Assembly (NCBI GenBank): GCA_022316685.1
Contig: JAKJHU010000622.1
Location: 124,001-188,000, forward strand
Length of the DNA: 64,000 bases
Origin: Progne subis subis
Taxonomy: Eukaryota > Chordata > Aves > Passeriformes > Hirundinidae
Direction of reading: 5' to 3'
The position numbers were made by a program, and so were the translations under genes. Under the pieces are notes generated by a model. That model did no database searches, was not told where the DNA came from, and was given only the letters and a program-made list of their open reading frames with translations. This document shows positions 1 to 14,027 of the stretch, one piece after another (position 1 is the stretch's first letter; every line of letters starts with the position of its first letter).

Positions 1-949
1 TGCCTACCTTTGCCGGGGGCCAGCGGGCAGATCCCGGAGCGGTTGGGGTCGGTGGCTGTTCCCTTCTTTATGAAATGTTCGGCTCAGCCGGTGCTATTTG
101 CATTCTTTCATTAGCACCTGTTTCAAGTAAGGAAGGAGAAAGCTCATTGCGAGATCAGCTTCCTCTCCGAATAAATTATTTAAAAAAAAAAAAAAATTAA
201 GGAAAAAAAATAGAGAGATATGCACGCTGCCAAATAATAATAACGCTAATAAAAATAAAAAAAATAATACCACATGGATATTAAAGCCCAAAGTAGGCAG
301 TTTAATAATGGGAGGTCTTGCAGGTTGTGAGCATGCTCCAGCCGGAACAAATCCTTCCTCTGTTATTCCTCTGAATAAAAATAAACCACGATCAAGAAAC
401 CCAAACGGAAGCTTCCTCCTAGAATCCCTGCTGCTGAAAAATATGTAATAAATTCAGCCCAAAGACGCAGACTCTAATCAGCAGCTGTTTTCTGGATCCA
501 AAGCCAGCCAAAGCCTCTCTTGTCTTTTCCCACTATGAGTCGAGGCCTTTTTGAAAAGGGTTTTAACCTTTTAAAGACACAGCGCACCAATTATCACTTC
601 TGGAGGACTGTCACTCACGGCGCAGGGAAATTAATAAAGCGGCAGCGGTGGCACAGTCGGAGCACGGGGGAGGTGTGGTTTGCCCTCCCAGGGTTGCCTC
701 GGGAATGTTATTGTATGATTATTATTTTTAATCGGACCCCCTCCCCTTCGGGGAAATAACAATAATAATAATAAAGTGCGAACTCGCCAGCCGGCTCGGG
801 GATAAATGCAAAGTCATTATAAAAAGGAGCAGCTGCTGGATGCCATTCCCGGAGTTCTGCCGTGGCTCCTTAGTGGGGTTAAATTTGTTGCGAGTGAATT
901 TTTCGGGATTAACAGTTTCCAGCCCGGCCGGAGCTGGGAGAGGGTTAAC
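1..949. other. Unique, non-repetitive flank; possible conserved non-coding DNA
   Basis: No tandem repeat or mobile element is seen here apart from short A runs near 181-210. The texture is mixed: an AT-rich half, then GC-rich DNA with short AT islands such as the ATAATAATA run near 760-775. An octamer-like ATTTGCAT lies near 96-103. Open frames are short and overlap on both strands, with no recognisable domain. The stretch adjoins a CpG-rich block and could be upstream regulatory DNA, but that is inference from composition alone. Confidence 0.4.
818..827 (+). promoter_or_regulatory. Candidate TATA box
   Basis: TATAAAAAGG on the plus strand lies about 130 bp before the CpG-rich block. It matches the TATA consensus well and would place a start site near 848. 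No initiator, splice site or coding exon could be linked to it, so it may be chance. Confidence 0.2.
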
Positions 950-1870
950 GCCAGGCACAGAGCAGCTCTGTCAAGTGCTTCCCATCAAACCGAGGACCGG
1001 GCTGCGAAGTTTGAACCGAGCAGCTCTGGCACAGCAACACCGCGTCCTTTCCAGGGCTGGCATTCCGGGGTTTTTACCAAACCCGACCAAACCCCCCCAA
1101 AAAAAGAGCTCAGCCCTCCGCTAAGCAGCGCCGGTGGCCCCGTGCGCGGCACAGCTCGCCGGGGACAGCGCCGAGCCGTCGGGTCTGGGGGGGGACAGGA
1201 CAGATCCCCCCCAAGCTGCGCGTCCCCAGGCCCCAGGGCAGCGTCCCCCGGCCGTGGTGCCACCGTGCCCGGCCCACCTGGGTGGCGGTGCCATCCTCCC
1301 GGTCAGTGCTCGGGGCCATCCCCGGGGTGCTGCGGCTCCTCCGGCCGCTCTCGCCTCCGGCCACGCTGTGCGCAGCCCCCGGCATGCGAGCCGGCGGCTC
1401 TCCCGCCCTCTCCCCCTCCTCCTCCTCCTCCTCCTCCTCCTCCTGAAAATCATCATATTTCATGTGTGGCTGCTCCAGCCCCGCCAATTGGCTGGGCACT
1501 CGCAGGCGGAAATGTCAGCAGCAGCCCGGCATCGCTGCGCGCCCGCGGCCGCCCCGTTCCCCCCGGGACCACCGGCCACCGCGGGGAGAAGGGATCGGGC
1601 GTTCTCTGCCCCTCCGCCCGGGCTCCGGAGGGATGGAGCTGCCAGCGGCTTGACCTTGAGCCGCGCGGGTGCGGTGGCTGGCGGCGAGGAGCGCGTTGAT
1701 CCGGCCCGGGGAGATCCGGAACATCTGCTCGGCTCCGGGAGCCGCCCGCCCGGCCGCAGCCTGCCCGGGCACAGCGCAGCCCCCGGGGCCGCCCGGAGCC
1801 TTCAGCCCCGAGAAATGGAGCGGTCCCGGCCTTTCCGGCCGTTTTCGAGGCGTTCGTTTGCAGCTTGCCC
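950..1870. promoter_or_regulatory. CpG-island-like block
   Basis: GC content is high and CpG dinucleotides are frequent, unlike most of the rest of the window where CpG is scarce outside arrays. It contains a CCT trinucleotide run (about 1415-1444) and a CCAAT motif at 1484-1488. Open frames of up to 297 codons cross it on both strands, as expected when stops are rare in GC-rich DNA. It could be the promoter or first exon of a gene lying mostly outside the window. Direction and identity cannot be told. Confidence 0.45.
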
Positions 1871-1965
1871 CTGACTTCCAGAGCTTTCTAACAAGATCGG
1901 GATCAGTGTTTTCTTTATTTTTTCAGTGGCTGGGATTTGGAAATAGGAGCTTGCCTGAAGCTCCC

Positions 1966-2105
1966 CTGGAAGCGTCCAAGGCCGGGTTGGACGGGGCTTG
2001 GAGCAGCCTGGGAGAGTGGAAGGTGTCCCTGCCCAAGGGATGGATCAGGATGGGGCTTTGAGGTCCCTCCCAACCCGAACCAGTCCGGGATTCTGTGATT
2101 CCATC
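1966..2105 (+). mobile_element. CR1 LINE, truncated 3' end
   Basis: The order is the one known for avian CR1 3' ends: a 'gtccaaggccgggttgga' stretch, 'cttggagcagcctggga', 'ggaaggtgtccctgccc', then 'aggtccctcccaaccc' and a final ATTCTGTG-type tail near 2090-2097. Only about 140 bp of 3' non-coding sequence remains, as is usual for 5'-truncated CR1 copies. Confidence 0.85.
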
Positions 2106-2430
2106 CCCAGCTCGAGTGAGAAGACAGCCCAGCACTTCTCCTCATCTGATCATTTTTCTTCTCCAAGGTGAGGAAGAAGAAAGAAATCCAAAAATCCTCT
2201 GGAAACGAAGCAATGGAATGGCAGAATGGGATAATCGTGGGGAAAACCTGCATCTACCTCTCCTGCACGCACCTGCCAATGGAAAGTGAACGCATCCAGG
2301 GACAATGGAAAATGTTCTGAGGAACCACGGAGCCACCTCTGCCCGCTGGGCTCTCCAGGAGTGCAAGGAACAGGGGAAGCACAACAGCCAAAACCCAACT
2401 TTTATTTCCTGGCTGCTTACACAAGGATAA

Positions 2431-2472
<42 letters not shown>

Positions 2473-2857
2473 AAAAAAAAGAATAAAAATAATTGCATTG
2501 TCACAGAAACGAAAGAGGATTTGAGTGCGGCGTTTGTGGCACAAATCAGCTTAGGGAACCTGCAGTTCCCTGCGGATTGGCAGAAAACTCCGTGGGAAAT
2601 GGGCAGCAGATTGGATTGGGAGAGTGAAAGCGCCAAAGCTTCCTTGTCTGGCCGTGTGAGGAGCGGCCCGGAGCCCGGCCCTCGGCAGCAGGTGGATCCC
2701 CGTGCCCGGGGAGCCTGGCGGCCACCGCTCCGCCGCCTCCAGTGTCCCCCAGCCCCGGGCAGCGCCGTGGCACGGCGGAGCCCATCACCACTGTGTGTCA
2801 CTGTAGGCATTGAAACCGGAGGGGAGACGTGAGAGATTCGGGCTGCTGAGCGAAAAC
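2106..2857. other. Unique DNA with a 39-nt poly(A) run
   Basis: Unremarkable single-copy sequence. A run of 39 A residues occupies 2432-2470, followed by further A-rich sequence to about 2490. It is not attached to any recognised retroelement body. No gene is supported. Confidence 0.5.
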
Positions 2858-5656
<2,799 letters not shown>

Positions 5657-5684
5657 TGAACCCCGGAATGGCTGCTGGGAAAAG

Positions 5685-7840
5685 GAGAGTGACCACCAGC
5701 TGTGACTGGGCAGTCAGAGTGACCATCAGCTGGAACTGGGCAGCCAGAGTGACCATCAGCTGTGACTGGGCAGTCAGAGTGACCATCAGCTGTGACTGGG
5801 CAGTCAGAGTGACCATCAGCTGTAACTGGGCAGTCAGAGTGACCATCAGCTGTGACTGGACAGTCAGAGTGACCATCAGCCGTGACTGGACAGCCAGAGT
5901 GACCATCAGCTGTAACTGGGCAGTCAGAGTGACCATCAGCCGTGACTGGGCAGTCAGAGTGACCATCAGCTGTAACTGGGCAGTCAGAGTGACCATCAGC
6001 TGTGACTGGACAGTCAGAGTGACCATCAGCCATGACTGGGCAGTCAGAGTGACCATCAGCTGTGACTGGGCAGTCAGAGTGACCATCAGCCGTGACTGGG
6101 CAGCCAGAGTGACCATCAGCTGGAACTGGGCAGCCAGAGTGACCATCAGCTGTGACTGGGCAGTCAGAGTGACCATCAGCCGTGACTGGGCAGCCAGAGT
6201 GACCATCAGCTGGAACTGGGCAGCCAGAGTGACCATCAGCTGTAACTGGGCAGTCAGAGTGACCATCAGCCGTGACTGGACAGCCAGAGTGACCATCAGC
6301 TGTAACTGGGCAGCCAGAGTGACCATCAGCCGTGACTGGGCAGTCAGAGTGACCATCAGCCATAACTGGACAGCCAGAGTGACCATCAGCCATAACTGGA
6401 CAGCCAGAGTGACCATCAGCCATAACTGGACAGTCAGAGTGACCATCAGCTGTAACTGGGCATCCAGAGTGACCATCAGCCATGACTGGACAGCCAGAGT
6501 GACCATCAGCCGTGACTGGGCAGTCAGAGTGACCATCAGCTGTGACTGGACAGCCAGAGTGACCATCAGCTGTAACTGGGCATCCAGAGTGACCATCAGC
6601 CATGACTGGGCAGTCAGAGTGACCACCAGCCGTGACTGGACAGTCAGAGTGACCATCAGCTGGAACTGGGCAGTCAGAGTGACCATCAGCTGTGACTGGA
6701 CAGTCAGAGTGACCATCAGCTGTAACTGGGCAGCCAGAGTGACCATCAGCCGTGACTGGGCAGTCAGAGTGACCATCAGCCATAACTGGACAGCCAGAGT
6801 GACCATCAGCCATAACTGGACAGTCAGAGTGACCATCAGCTGTAACTGGGCATCCAGAGTGACCATCAGCCATGACTGGGCAGTCAGAGTGACCACCAGC
6901 CGTGACTGGACAGTCAGAGTGACCATCAGCTGGAACTGGGCAGTCAGAGTGACCATCAGCTGTGACTGGACAGTCAGAGTGACCATCAGCTGTAACTGGG
7001 CAGTCAGAGTGACCATCAGCCGTGACTGGGCAGCCAGAGTGACCATCAGCTGGAACTGGGCAGCCAGAGTGACCATCAGCTGTGACTGGGCAGTCAGAGT
7101 GACCATCAGCCGTGACTGGGCAGTCAGAGTGACCATCAGCCGTGACTGGGCATCCAGAGTGACCATCAGCCATGACTGGACAGCCAGAGTGACCATCAGC
7201 CGTGACTGGGCAGTCAGAGTGACCATCAGCTGTGACTGGACAGCCAGAGTGACCATCAGCTGTAACTGGGCATCCAGAGTGACCATCAGCCATGACTGGG
7301 CAGTCAGAGTGACCACCAGCCGTGACTGGGCAGTCAGAGTGACCATCACCTGTAACTGGGCAGTCAGAGTGACCATCAGCCGTGACTGGGCAGTCAGAGT
7401 GACCATCACCTGTAACTGGGCAGTCAGAGTGACCATCAGCTGGAACTGGGCAGTCAGAGTGACCATCAGCCGTGACTGGGCAGTCAGAGTGACCATCAGC
7501 TGTGACTGGGCAGTCAGAGTGACCATCAGCCGTGACTGGGCAGTCAGAGTGACCATCACCTGTAACTGGGCAGTCAGAGTGACCATCAGCTGTGACTGGG
7601 CAGTCAGAGTGACCATCACCTGTAACTGGGCAGTCAGAGTGACCATCAGCTGTGACTGGGCAGCCAGAGTGACCATCAGCCATGACTGGGCAGCCAGAGT
7701 GACCATCAGCTGTAACTGGGCAGCCAGAGTGACCATCAGCCATGACTGGACAGTCAGAGTGACCATCAGCTGTAACTGGGCAGCCAGAGTGACCATCAGC
7801 CATGACTGGGCAGCCAGAGTGACCATCAGCTGTGACTGGG
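5685..7840 (+). repeat. Minisatellite, 30 bp unit, ~71 copies
   Basis: A strictly periodic 30-bp unit with almost no length change over 2.1 kb. The core is ACTGGGCAGTCAGAGTGACC, followed by ATCAGC and a variable 4-base segment (TGTG, TGTA, CGTG, CATG, CATA, TGGA). Variation is limited to a few positions. A block at 6571-6739 recurs without visible change at 6841-7009 (offset 270 bp, nine units), showing block re-duplication. Because 30 is a multiple of 3, decapeptide-repeat open frames appear on both strands. They have no conserved start or domain and I treat them as non-coding. Confidence 0.97.
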
Positions 7841-8753
7841 AAACCAGAGCACACGGTCTCCAAGCTCCTGCCCAAAATAAATCCACCCCACTGCCCAAAA
7901 CAAATCCCAGGAGATCTGAACGATGAGGTTTCCTTTGGGAAAATGGACAATCCACTTACAATCCACCCGTGGTGGCTCTGTAGCTTCTCTGAGCCTCGTC
8001 ACCACCCAGGAGCTCCTGCAGTTCCTGGTTTGGGGACCTCGTCCCTCCTGAGCCAAGCCCAAATCATGTTTATCCCCTGTGAAAATTCAGAGATGACACC
8101 CCAAATGGGTGGGAATTCAAAGAGCTGAGCTCTGCCAGGTCTGCTCTTCGTTTTTCTCTCCCAGACCATCCCGTCCTCCTCTACCGAAGGGATGGATGGA
8201 AAGTGTTGAACAATTCTTCTCCTTCCTTAAGGTCCTTGAAGCTTCCCTCTGACCCCACACACTATTTGGGAACTTCTTTCTGAACCAAAAAAAAAAAAAA
8301 AAAAAAAAAAAAAGGGGAGAAGAACTTGGGGCAAGGCCACAAGCACTTCAATCACCCCTGAAATGGGGAAATTAATAAATTCATCCCAAACCCAAGCAGC
8401 TAATTAGGGTTTAGTCCTTTTCCTAAGTGCCATGTTGAGGTTGCATCCATGCTGGTAAACAGCATCCACAGAAGATTTTTTGCACCAATTTGCGCTTTTT
8501 TCACCACTTCGGGTCTTTTGAGCAGTGATACAAATTCAGCTTTCCTCCAGCACTCTGGAACTTCCCCAGCAGTTCAAAAAAATCATTATAAATCACCCTT
8601 AGGAGAACCCCTGGATAAGCAGGGAAAAGCCTGAGTTACAAATTCTCCACATCCCCAGAGCTGAGCGGGGCTGGAGCCCCCGGCCTGAGGGGACATCAGC
8701 TCACAGCTCCCTGTCACAGGCAGCACACTGTCCCTGCTCTCTACCGCTGATCA
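7841..8753. other. Unique DNA with a 27-nt poly(A) run
   Basis: Single-copy sequence of mixed composition. A run of 27 A residues lies at 8287-8313. No splice-flanked exon or known element was recognised. Confidence 0.45.
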
Positions 8754-9087
8754 CAGGTGCTGTGAGCTCCCTGCTGCAGGGAGGGTGGAAAACCACATCC
8801 CAAATCCCAGCTGGGTCTGGAATTGCCACTGATCCCAAAGAACCATCACCAAGGCGGATCTAGTTTTAAAATCCTGGAAAGGCCCGAGGTTTAAATCATT
8901 TGGGAGTTCATTTTAAATCCAAGCAGGGGTGTGAGTTGATCTTCTGTGCATCCTGCTCCAGCCCAGCCTCCGGTGTCCCACTGCAGGGAAAGCAGCAAAA
9001 CCCGGGGACAGAAACTTCCTTTGGAGCAAGGGAGAGCCAGAAGCGCCAGAAGCGCTCTGGGGGTGTGGATGGGAATTCCAGCTGCAG
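8754..9087 (+). repeat. Duplicated leader module, copy 1
   Basis: About 334 bp nearly identical to 15796-16129. The only differences I see are a one-base indel near 8803, a T/C change in GGATCTAG versus GGATCCAG, and a T/C change at the array junction. It directly precedes a 24-bp-unit array in both places. Copy 2 lies next to related tandem sequence (15291-15795) and is probably the older location. Confidence 0.9.
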
Positions 9088-10239
9088 GGTTGGGAACAGG
9101 ATCATCAGCAGGGCTGGGAACGGGATCATCAGCGGGGATGGGAACAGGATCATCAGCAGGATTGGGAACAGGATCATCAGCAGGGATGGGAACAGGATCA
9201 TCAGCAGGGATGGGAACAGGATCATCAGCAGGGATAGGAACAGGATCATCAGCAGGGATAGGAACAGGATCATCAGCAGGGATGGGAACAGGATCATCAG
9301 CAGGGATGGGAACAGGATCATCAGCAGGGATGGGAACAGGATCATCAGCAGGGATAGGAACAGGATCATCAGCAGGGATAGGAACAGGATCATCAGCAGG
9401 GATGGGAACAGGATCATCAGCAGGGATGGAACAGGATCATCAGCAGGGATGGGAACAGGATCATCAGCAGGGATGGGAACGGGATCATCAGCAGGGATAG
9501 GAACAGGATCATCAGCAGGGATAGGAACGGGATCATCAGCAGGATTGGGAACAGGATCATCAGCAGGGATGGGAACGGGATCATCAGCAGGGATGGGAAC
9601 GGGATCATCAGCAGGGATAGGAACAGGATCATCAGCAGGGATGGGAACGGGATCATCAGCAGGGCTGGGAACGGGATCATCAGCAGGGATAGGAACGGGA
9701 TCATCAGCAGGGATAGGAACAGGATCATCAGCAGGATTGGGAACAGGATCATCAGCAGGGATGGGAACGGGATCATCAGCAGGGCTGGGAACGGGATCAT
9801 CAGCAGGGATAGGAACGGGATCATCAGCAGGGATAGGAACAGGATCATCAGCAGGATTGGGAACAGGATCATCAGCAGGGCTGGGAACGGGATCATCAGC
9901 AGGGCTGGGAACGGGATCATCAGCAGGATTGGGAACAGGATCATCAGCAGGGATGGGAACAGGATCATCAGCAGGATTGGGAACAGGATCATCAGCAGGG
10001 ATAGGAATGGGATCATCAGCAGGATTGGGAACAGGATCATCAGCGGGGATGGGAATAGGATCATCAGCAGGGATGGGAACAGGATCATCAGCAGGGTTGG
10101 GAACAGGATCATCAGCAGGATTGGGAACAGGATCATCAGCAGGGATAGGAATGGGATCATCAGCAGGGATGGGAACAGGATCATCAGCAGGATTGGGAAC
10201 AGGATCATCAGCAGGATTGGGAACAGGATCATCAGCAGG
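9088..10239 (+). repeat. Minisatellite, 24 bp unit, ~48 copies
   Basis: The core is GGATCATCAGCAGG, followed by GATGGGAACA or variants (ATTGGGAACA, GCTGGGAACG, GATAGGAACA). It is almost purely 24-bp periodic (one 23-bp unit near 9425), so an eight-residue periodic frame is open on the plus strand and a Pro/Asp-rich one on the minus. The plus frame begins only at a non-ATG codon in the duplicated leader. No coding function is supported. Confidence 0.97.
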
Positions 10240-10407
10240 CTCGGGAGGAATATCCTCATCAGTTTGGGAAGTTGTTGGTGCAGATATGAAGAGATAACCC
10301 AGGGGCTGAAAGGCCGAAGGGATCATCTCCTGCACCAAATGGCCTCAGGCCCCAGCTGAGAATCCACATCTTAGTCTGGAGGGCAGACGTGGGAAGAGAT
10401 AAAACAA
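10240..10407. other. Unique spacer
   Basis: About 170 bp between the 24-bp array and the LTR candidate. No feature seen. Confidence 0.4.
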
Positions 10408-11231
10408 TGTTCTTGAGTGAGAGACGATCTTCTACCAACTATAACGGACACATGAGTTACCAGAGGCAGAAGCCTCTACACACGCACCCTCAAGATGTAA
10501 AGAACTTCTCCCTGGAGTTTGGAGACAGATTCCATGGTTACTTCCCTGGGGATTTAGAGAAAGCATCTCTGTCACCGAGACACACAAAGCAGCCACACGC
10601 AGACAAGAGGTTTCACAGAGCACAGGTTCCTCCGATCCGGCTCAAGGCTGAGTCCAGGCGGAGAGAGGGAGCCTCTTTGTTTTATTTCTTACTTTTTATA
10701 CATTTGTGGGTCTAGCAGAAGATTGGCTTCTGGGGTTTTTCACCTTTCAGCCAAGTGGCTAAACCAACTGTCAGTTACAATTGTTTTCAGGTTAGAAATA
10801 TGCAAACAAAGGACAGAGAATGAAAAACAAAGGATTTGTTTATGTTACATCTGTGGGAAAAAGGTAGAAAACTGCTCCTAATATTGTGCAGTAGCTAAAG
10901 ATCTGACTCCATTTATGAAAATTCAAAAGGCTTTAAAAAACTCAGAAAAACCAGGGTAACACATCTCCATGTGTGCCCCACCAGCAATTGGATGGTAAGA
11001 TACACTGAATCCTGAATTTTATTATTTCTTCACTAGCTGTAACATTAATAGATGACTTTAATAATAGGTATCTTCAACCCCACTCTGTATATATCTATTG
11101 CTATTTTCTCTTTTTTATCTTTATTCCTGTGCAGTATCAGTTTATTTTAAGTCTTCTGTCTGTTAGTTTTGTGTCCATTAAATAAATGATTTCATTCTGT
11201 AACCGACTGAATCCACCATTATTCAAGAACT
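10408..11231 (+). mobile_element. Candidate old solo LTR interrupted by a younger LTR
   Basis: The ends form an imperfect inverted repeat: TGTTCTTGA at 10408-10416 and TCAAGAACT at 11223-11231 (8 of 9 paired). A polyadenylation-like AATAAATG lies near 11181-11188 on the plus strand, and a TATATATC stretch lies about 90 bp before it. Removing the nested LTR and its target duplication leaves about 430 bp, a normal LTR size. No target-site duplication is visible, so the call rests on the terminal repeat and poly(A) signal. Confidence 0.35.
10571..10961 (-). mobile_element. Solo LTR, 391 bp, 6-bp target duplication
   Basis: On the minus strand it begins TGTTACC and ends GGTGACA, giving matching inverted ends of the TG...CA form. 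It is flanked by a perfect 6-bp direct repeat CATCTC (10565-10570 and 10962-10967). Read on the minus strand it has a TATA-like GTATAAAAAG followed closely by an AATAAAA poly(A) signal (about 10680-10700). A 6-bp duplication is typical of class II (beta/alpharetrovirus-like) endogenous retroviruses. No internal viral sequence remains. Confidence 0.85.
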
Positions 11232-12173
11232 TGGGGATGGGAGTGGGTTTGGGGGCCTGCCCCCTCAATAAAGCTCCTGCCTGCTGCCCAGAGGCGAAGG
11301 GCAGGGATTTACCTAACCCCCACATCCATTCCTGGCACACACTCCAGAAACCCTGAGCTGGGCTCCACGCTGGAGCTGGGATTGCTGGGAACAGGGAAAA
11401 CCCTCCTGCTGCACGGCCAGGGATGGGAGCTGGCCAGGATCGGTGAAAAGGAGGGACAGGAGGAGTGAAATGGATAAAAACAAAGCCAAAGCTGCTGGTT
11501 TTCCTGCTTTTTTCAGGCAGGATGTGCTGCTGGCACCCCCAGGTTTCAGTTATATTTCAGAGGTCAGAGCTAATCCCTCCGTGGTTCATTCCTCCTTCTT
11601 TTTCTCCCATGAAAATAAATAGGCAGGTGAAAAATTCACAGCGTGAAGAAGATTCGGAAACTTCCTTGTGGATCTTCTCCCATGGCAACACCAGCTCTGG
11701 GGGGAAGGACACGGCTGGAGGGAGGAGTTTAGGGCTTGTTTAAACCTCTGGAATATTTCCAACAGTCAACCTTGCCCCTTTCCCCAGGATCCGCCCCTAC
11801 TGCGCAGAGCACAGCAGGATCAGGCTGATCCTTCCGTGGGAATTCCGACTTTGGATGGGGTTTCTCCTGTGAGGACTGACAGGGAGCCATGGAAACACCA
11901 CGGGTTGCCTTTTAAAGCACCCCTCAAACCCGCTGAGCAGGGAGCAGGGAGCTGCATTTCCTTTCCACTGCTGTTTCAGGAACGCTCTTGGGAGCAGGAA
12001 AGTGAGGGATGGGTTTGTTCTGCTGCTCCTCTTCCCGCACTTCTTTAATCAGGAGCGAAGGCACCGAGGCCAAGCCTGGCTGTGGGTTCAGTTCCTCTGC
12101 AGCCTCCTCCAGCCCCACAGCTCGGATCCCTGCGCCACACGGCTTTGGGATCACAGTCTGAGGCGCAGGACAT
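11232..12173. other. Unique DNA
   Basis: About 940 bp with no array and no recognised element. Short overlapping open frames (up to 126 codons) are not supported by any motif. Confidence 0.45.
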
Positions 12174-12179
12174 GCAGGG

Positions 12180-12602
12180 TGTGACGGTTCTGGCTTCTCT
12201 TTCTGCCGAGGTCGGGATCAACACACGGGAGTCGCAGTTTGTGTTCAGACTCAGTGTTTATTAATTCTTATCTATTCACAGCCTCACGAGCCGTGAGCTC
12301 TAACTAGCAAGTTGGAGAAATGAGGTAAAATGGAGTACCTCTTATTCTTTCCAAGGTTATTTAAGCGCTAATTGCCCAATAACGAGGTGACACCTCTATT
12401 ATTTATATTTCTGACCCAATAATGACCACCCAAGGTCCGCAATGCAGAACTTTTCCACCCAGTTACAGAAAGCCACCCAAACCCATGAAGAAGGAAGAAG
12501 TTGAAAAAAGAACAACTAATCTCCACCCTAAAGTCTCCATCTTGCCCCACTTATATTACTATATACCAAAATCCTAAAATCTAAGTTTCCGGAATTCCAA
12601 CA
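12180..12602 (-). mobile_element. Solo LTR, 423 bp, 6-bp target duplication
   Basis: The minus-strand reading begins TGTTGGAATTCC and ends CCGTCACA. A perfect 6-bp direct repeat GCAGGG flanks it at 12174-12179 and 12603-12608. A poly(A) signal AATAAAC lies on the minus strand near 12258-12264, about 80 bp from the 3' end, as expected for R/U5. The structure points to a class II endogenous retrovirus reduced to one LTR by recombination. Confidence 0.88.
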
Positions 12603-12608
12603 GCAGGG

Positions 12609-13076
12609 GATGACAGGAGAGGGAAAAGGGATGGGAAAAGCAGGAATGGCGCTCAGACAGGGCTGGGAATGCTCTCAGGGCCCTGAGAGGCTCTGCCCAA
12701 ACCAGGTGGGTGCTGATCCATCCGGTCCCAGCGCTGCTCGCTGCAGCTGGAATGGGGTTGCACAGGAGCAGGGCGGGAATGCCCAGAGCTGAGCAGCTCC
12801 TGGGGGCTCTTCAGGGCTGGCTTTGGGGGTCAGGGAGCTGCTGCCTCCTGAGCAGCCAGATCCCAGGTGGAAAAGAGCCATTTGATACTCTCTTGGAAAT
12901 TATAAAAGACCCCCAAACTTTGTTCAGTGACAAAAACCACCAGAGCTTGGTTTCTGGATGTGTGTGGGGTGGAGGGCTCTGCCCCGTTCCCATCACCGAT
13001 GCCTGTCCCCAGCCTGTCCTGAGCCTGTCCCTGCATTCCCCTGGGAGGGGCTGAGATGCTGCACAGGGGAATGTTT
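12609..13076. other. Unique DNA
   Basis: Single-copy GC-moderate sequence between an LTR and a CR1 remnant. Nothing further recognised. Confidence 0.4.
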
Positions 13077-13232
13077 ATCATGGAATCCTGGAATGGTTTG
13101 GGTGGGAAGGGACGTTAAATCCCACCCAGTGCCGCCCCTGCCATGGCAGGGACACCTCCCACTGCCCCAGTGTCCAGCCTGGCCTTGGGCACTGCCAGGG
13201 ATCCAGGGGCAGCCACATTTTCCCTGGAGAGC
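13077..13232 (-). mobile_element. CR1 LINE, truncated 3' end
   Basis: In antisense order it shows 'tggaatggtttgggtggga', 'ccatggcagggacacctcc', and 'ccttgggcactgccaggga' with 'ggggcagccac'. Read on the minus strand this is the CR1 3' region ending in its characteristic tail. Confidence 0.85.
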
Positions 13233-13429
13233 TCAGCCTGGTTCATTTTGTTTGAAGGAATCCCAGTCCAACAAAAGGAAATAAAAATCACTGAGCAAAC
13301 CAGAGCCCACGTGCTCCCAGCATCTCTTTTTGTACAACCCTCAGCCCTTTTCCTTTTTCCTGATGTTCGATGGACACTGTCTGTGACGGCAAACTGCATC
13401 CCAGATGTGTGCCTGGGATTCCATCCAGC

Positions 13430-13584
13430 CATTCCATTCCATCCCATCCCATCCCATCCCATCCCATCCCATCCCATCCCATCCCATCCCATCCCATCCC
13501 ATCCCATCCCATCCCATCCCATCCCATCCCATCCCATCCCATCCCATCCCATCCCATCCCATCCCATCCCATCCCATCCCATTC
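13430..13584 (+). repeat. ATCCC pentanucleotide array
   Basis: About 30 nearly perfect copies of CCATC/ATCCC, with a few ATTCC units at the start. The complement is GGGAT, able to form G-quadruplexes. The same motif recurs at 29036-29159 and 60679-61178. Confidence 0.97.
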
Positions 13585-14027
13585 CCTGCCTGATTTTAAG
13601 ATGCAGATCCCTAAGCTCCTCCTCCCACCCAAACCAACATTTATTAACAGACTGAGGAAGAGCAAACCTCTGCAAATATTTGGGTTATTACTTCCGTGCT
13701 CCAAAGTTACCATCTGATACCACAGGACGGGTAAATCACAACAAAGTCAAGTTTCAGATCAGAAAGCCGGGAGTTTAGCAGAGCTTTTCCTGTTGAATTT
13801 CCCCTGAGCCCGAACCTTTTCTGGGCAGGCACATTTTTGTCTGCTTAACCGAAAACTGATATCAAACCCCACAATGTGCCCTTGTGAGATAAAGAACGCC
13901 ACAGCGGGGCAAAGGACAGCCAGAGGAGCTCCGTGGCCGTCCCTACACCGCAATATTGGGTCGCTCAGATCTGTCCCCCGGTGACACACAGGGACAGAGC
14001 TCTACGTCCTGAGCTCCCTGAGGCCGA
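13585..14027. other. Unique DNA
   Basis: About 440 bp with no recognised feature. Confidence 0.4.

Noticed and set aside
806..1699. 297-codon frame in the CpG-rich block
   Set aside because: Stops are rare in GC-rich DNA. Frames overlap on both strands, part is a CCT-repeat poly-Pro run, and no domain is seen.
5685..7840. CRISPR-like direct repeats
   Set aside because: Repeats are contiguous with no unique spacers, and the genome is clearly vertebrate.
8900..10297. 465-codon frame shared in its first part with a frame at 15943-16611
   Set aside because: The similarity is explained by DNA duplication of the leader. The frame begins at TTG rather than ATG and continues into the 24-bp array.
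13575..13620. Shared 'ccctgcctgatttt' after the pentamer arrays at 13584 and 29159
   Set aside because: Only about 14 bp match, and the arrays are in opposite orientation relative to it, so chance is likely.
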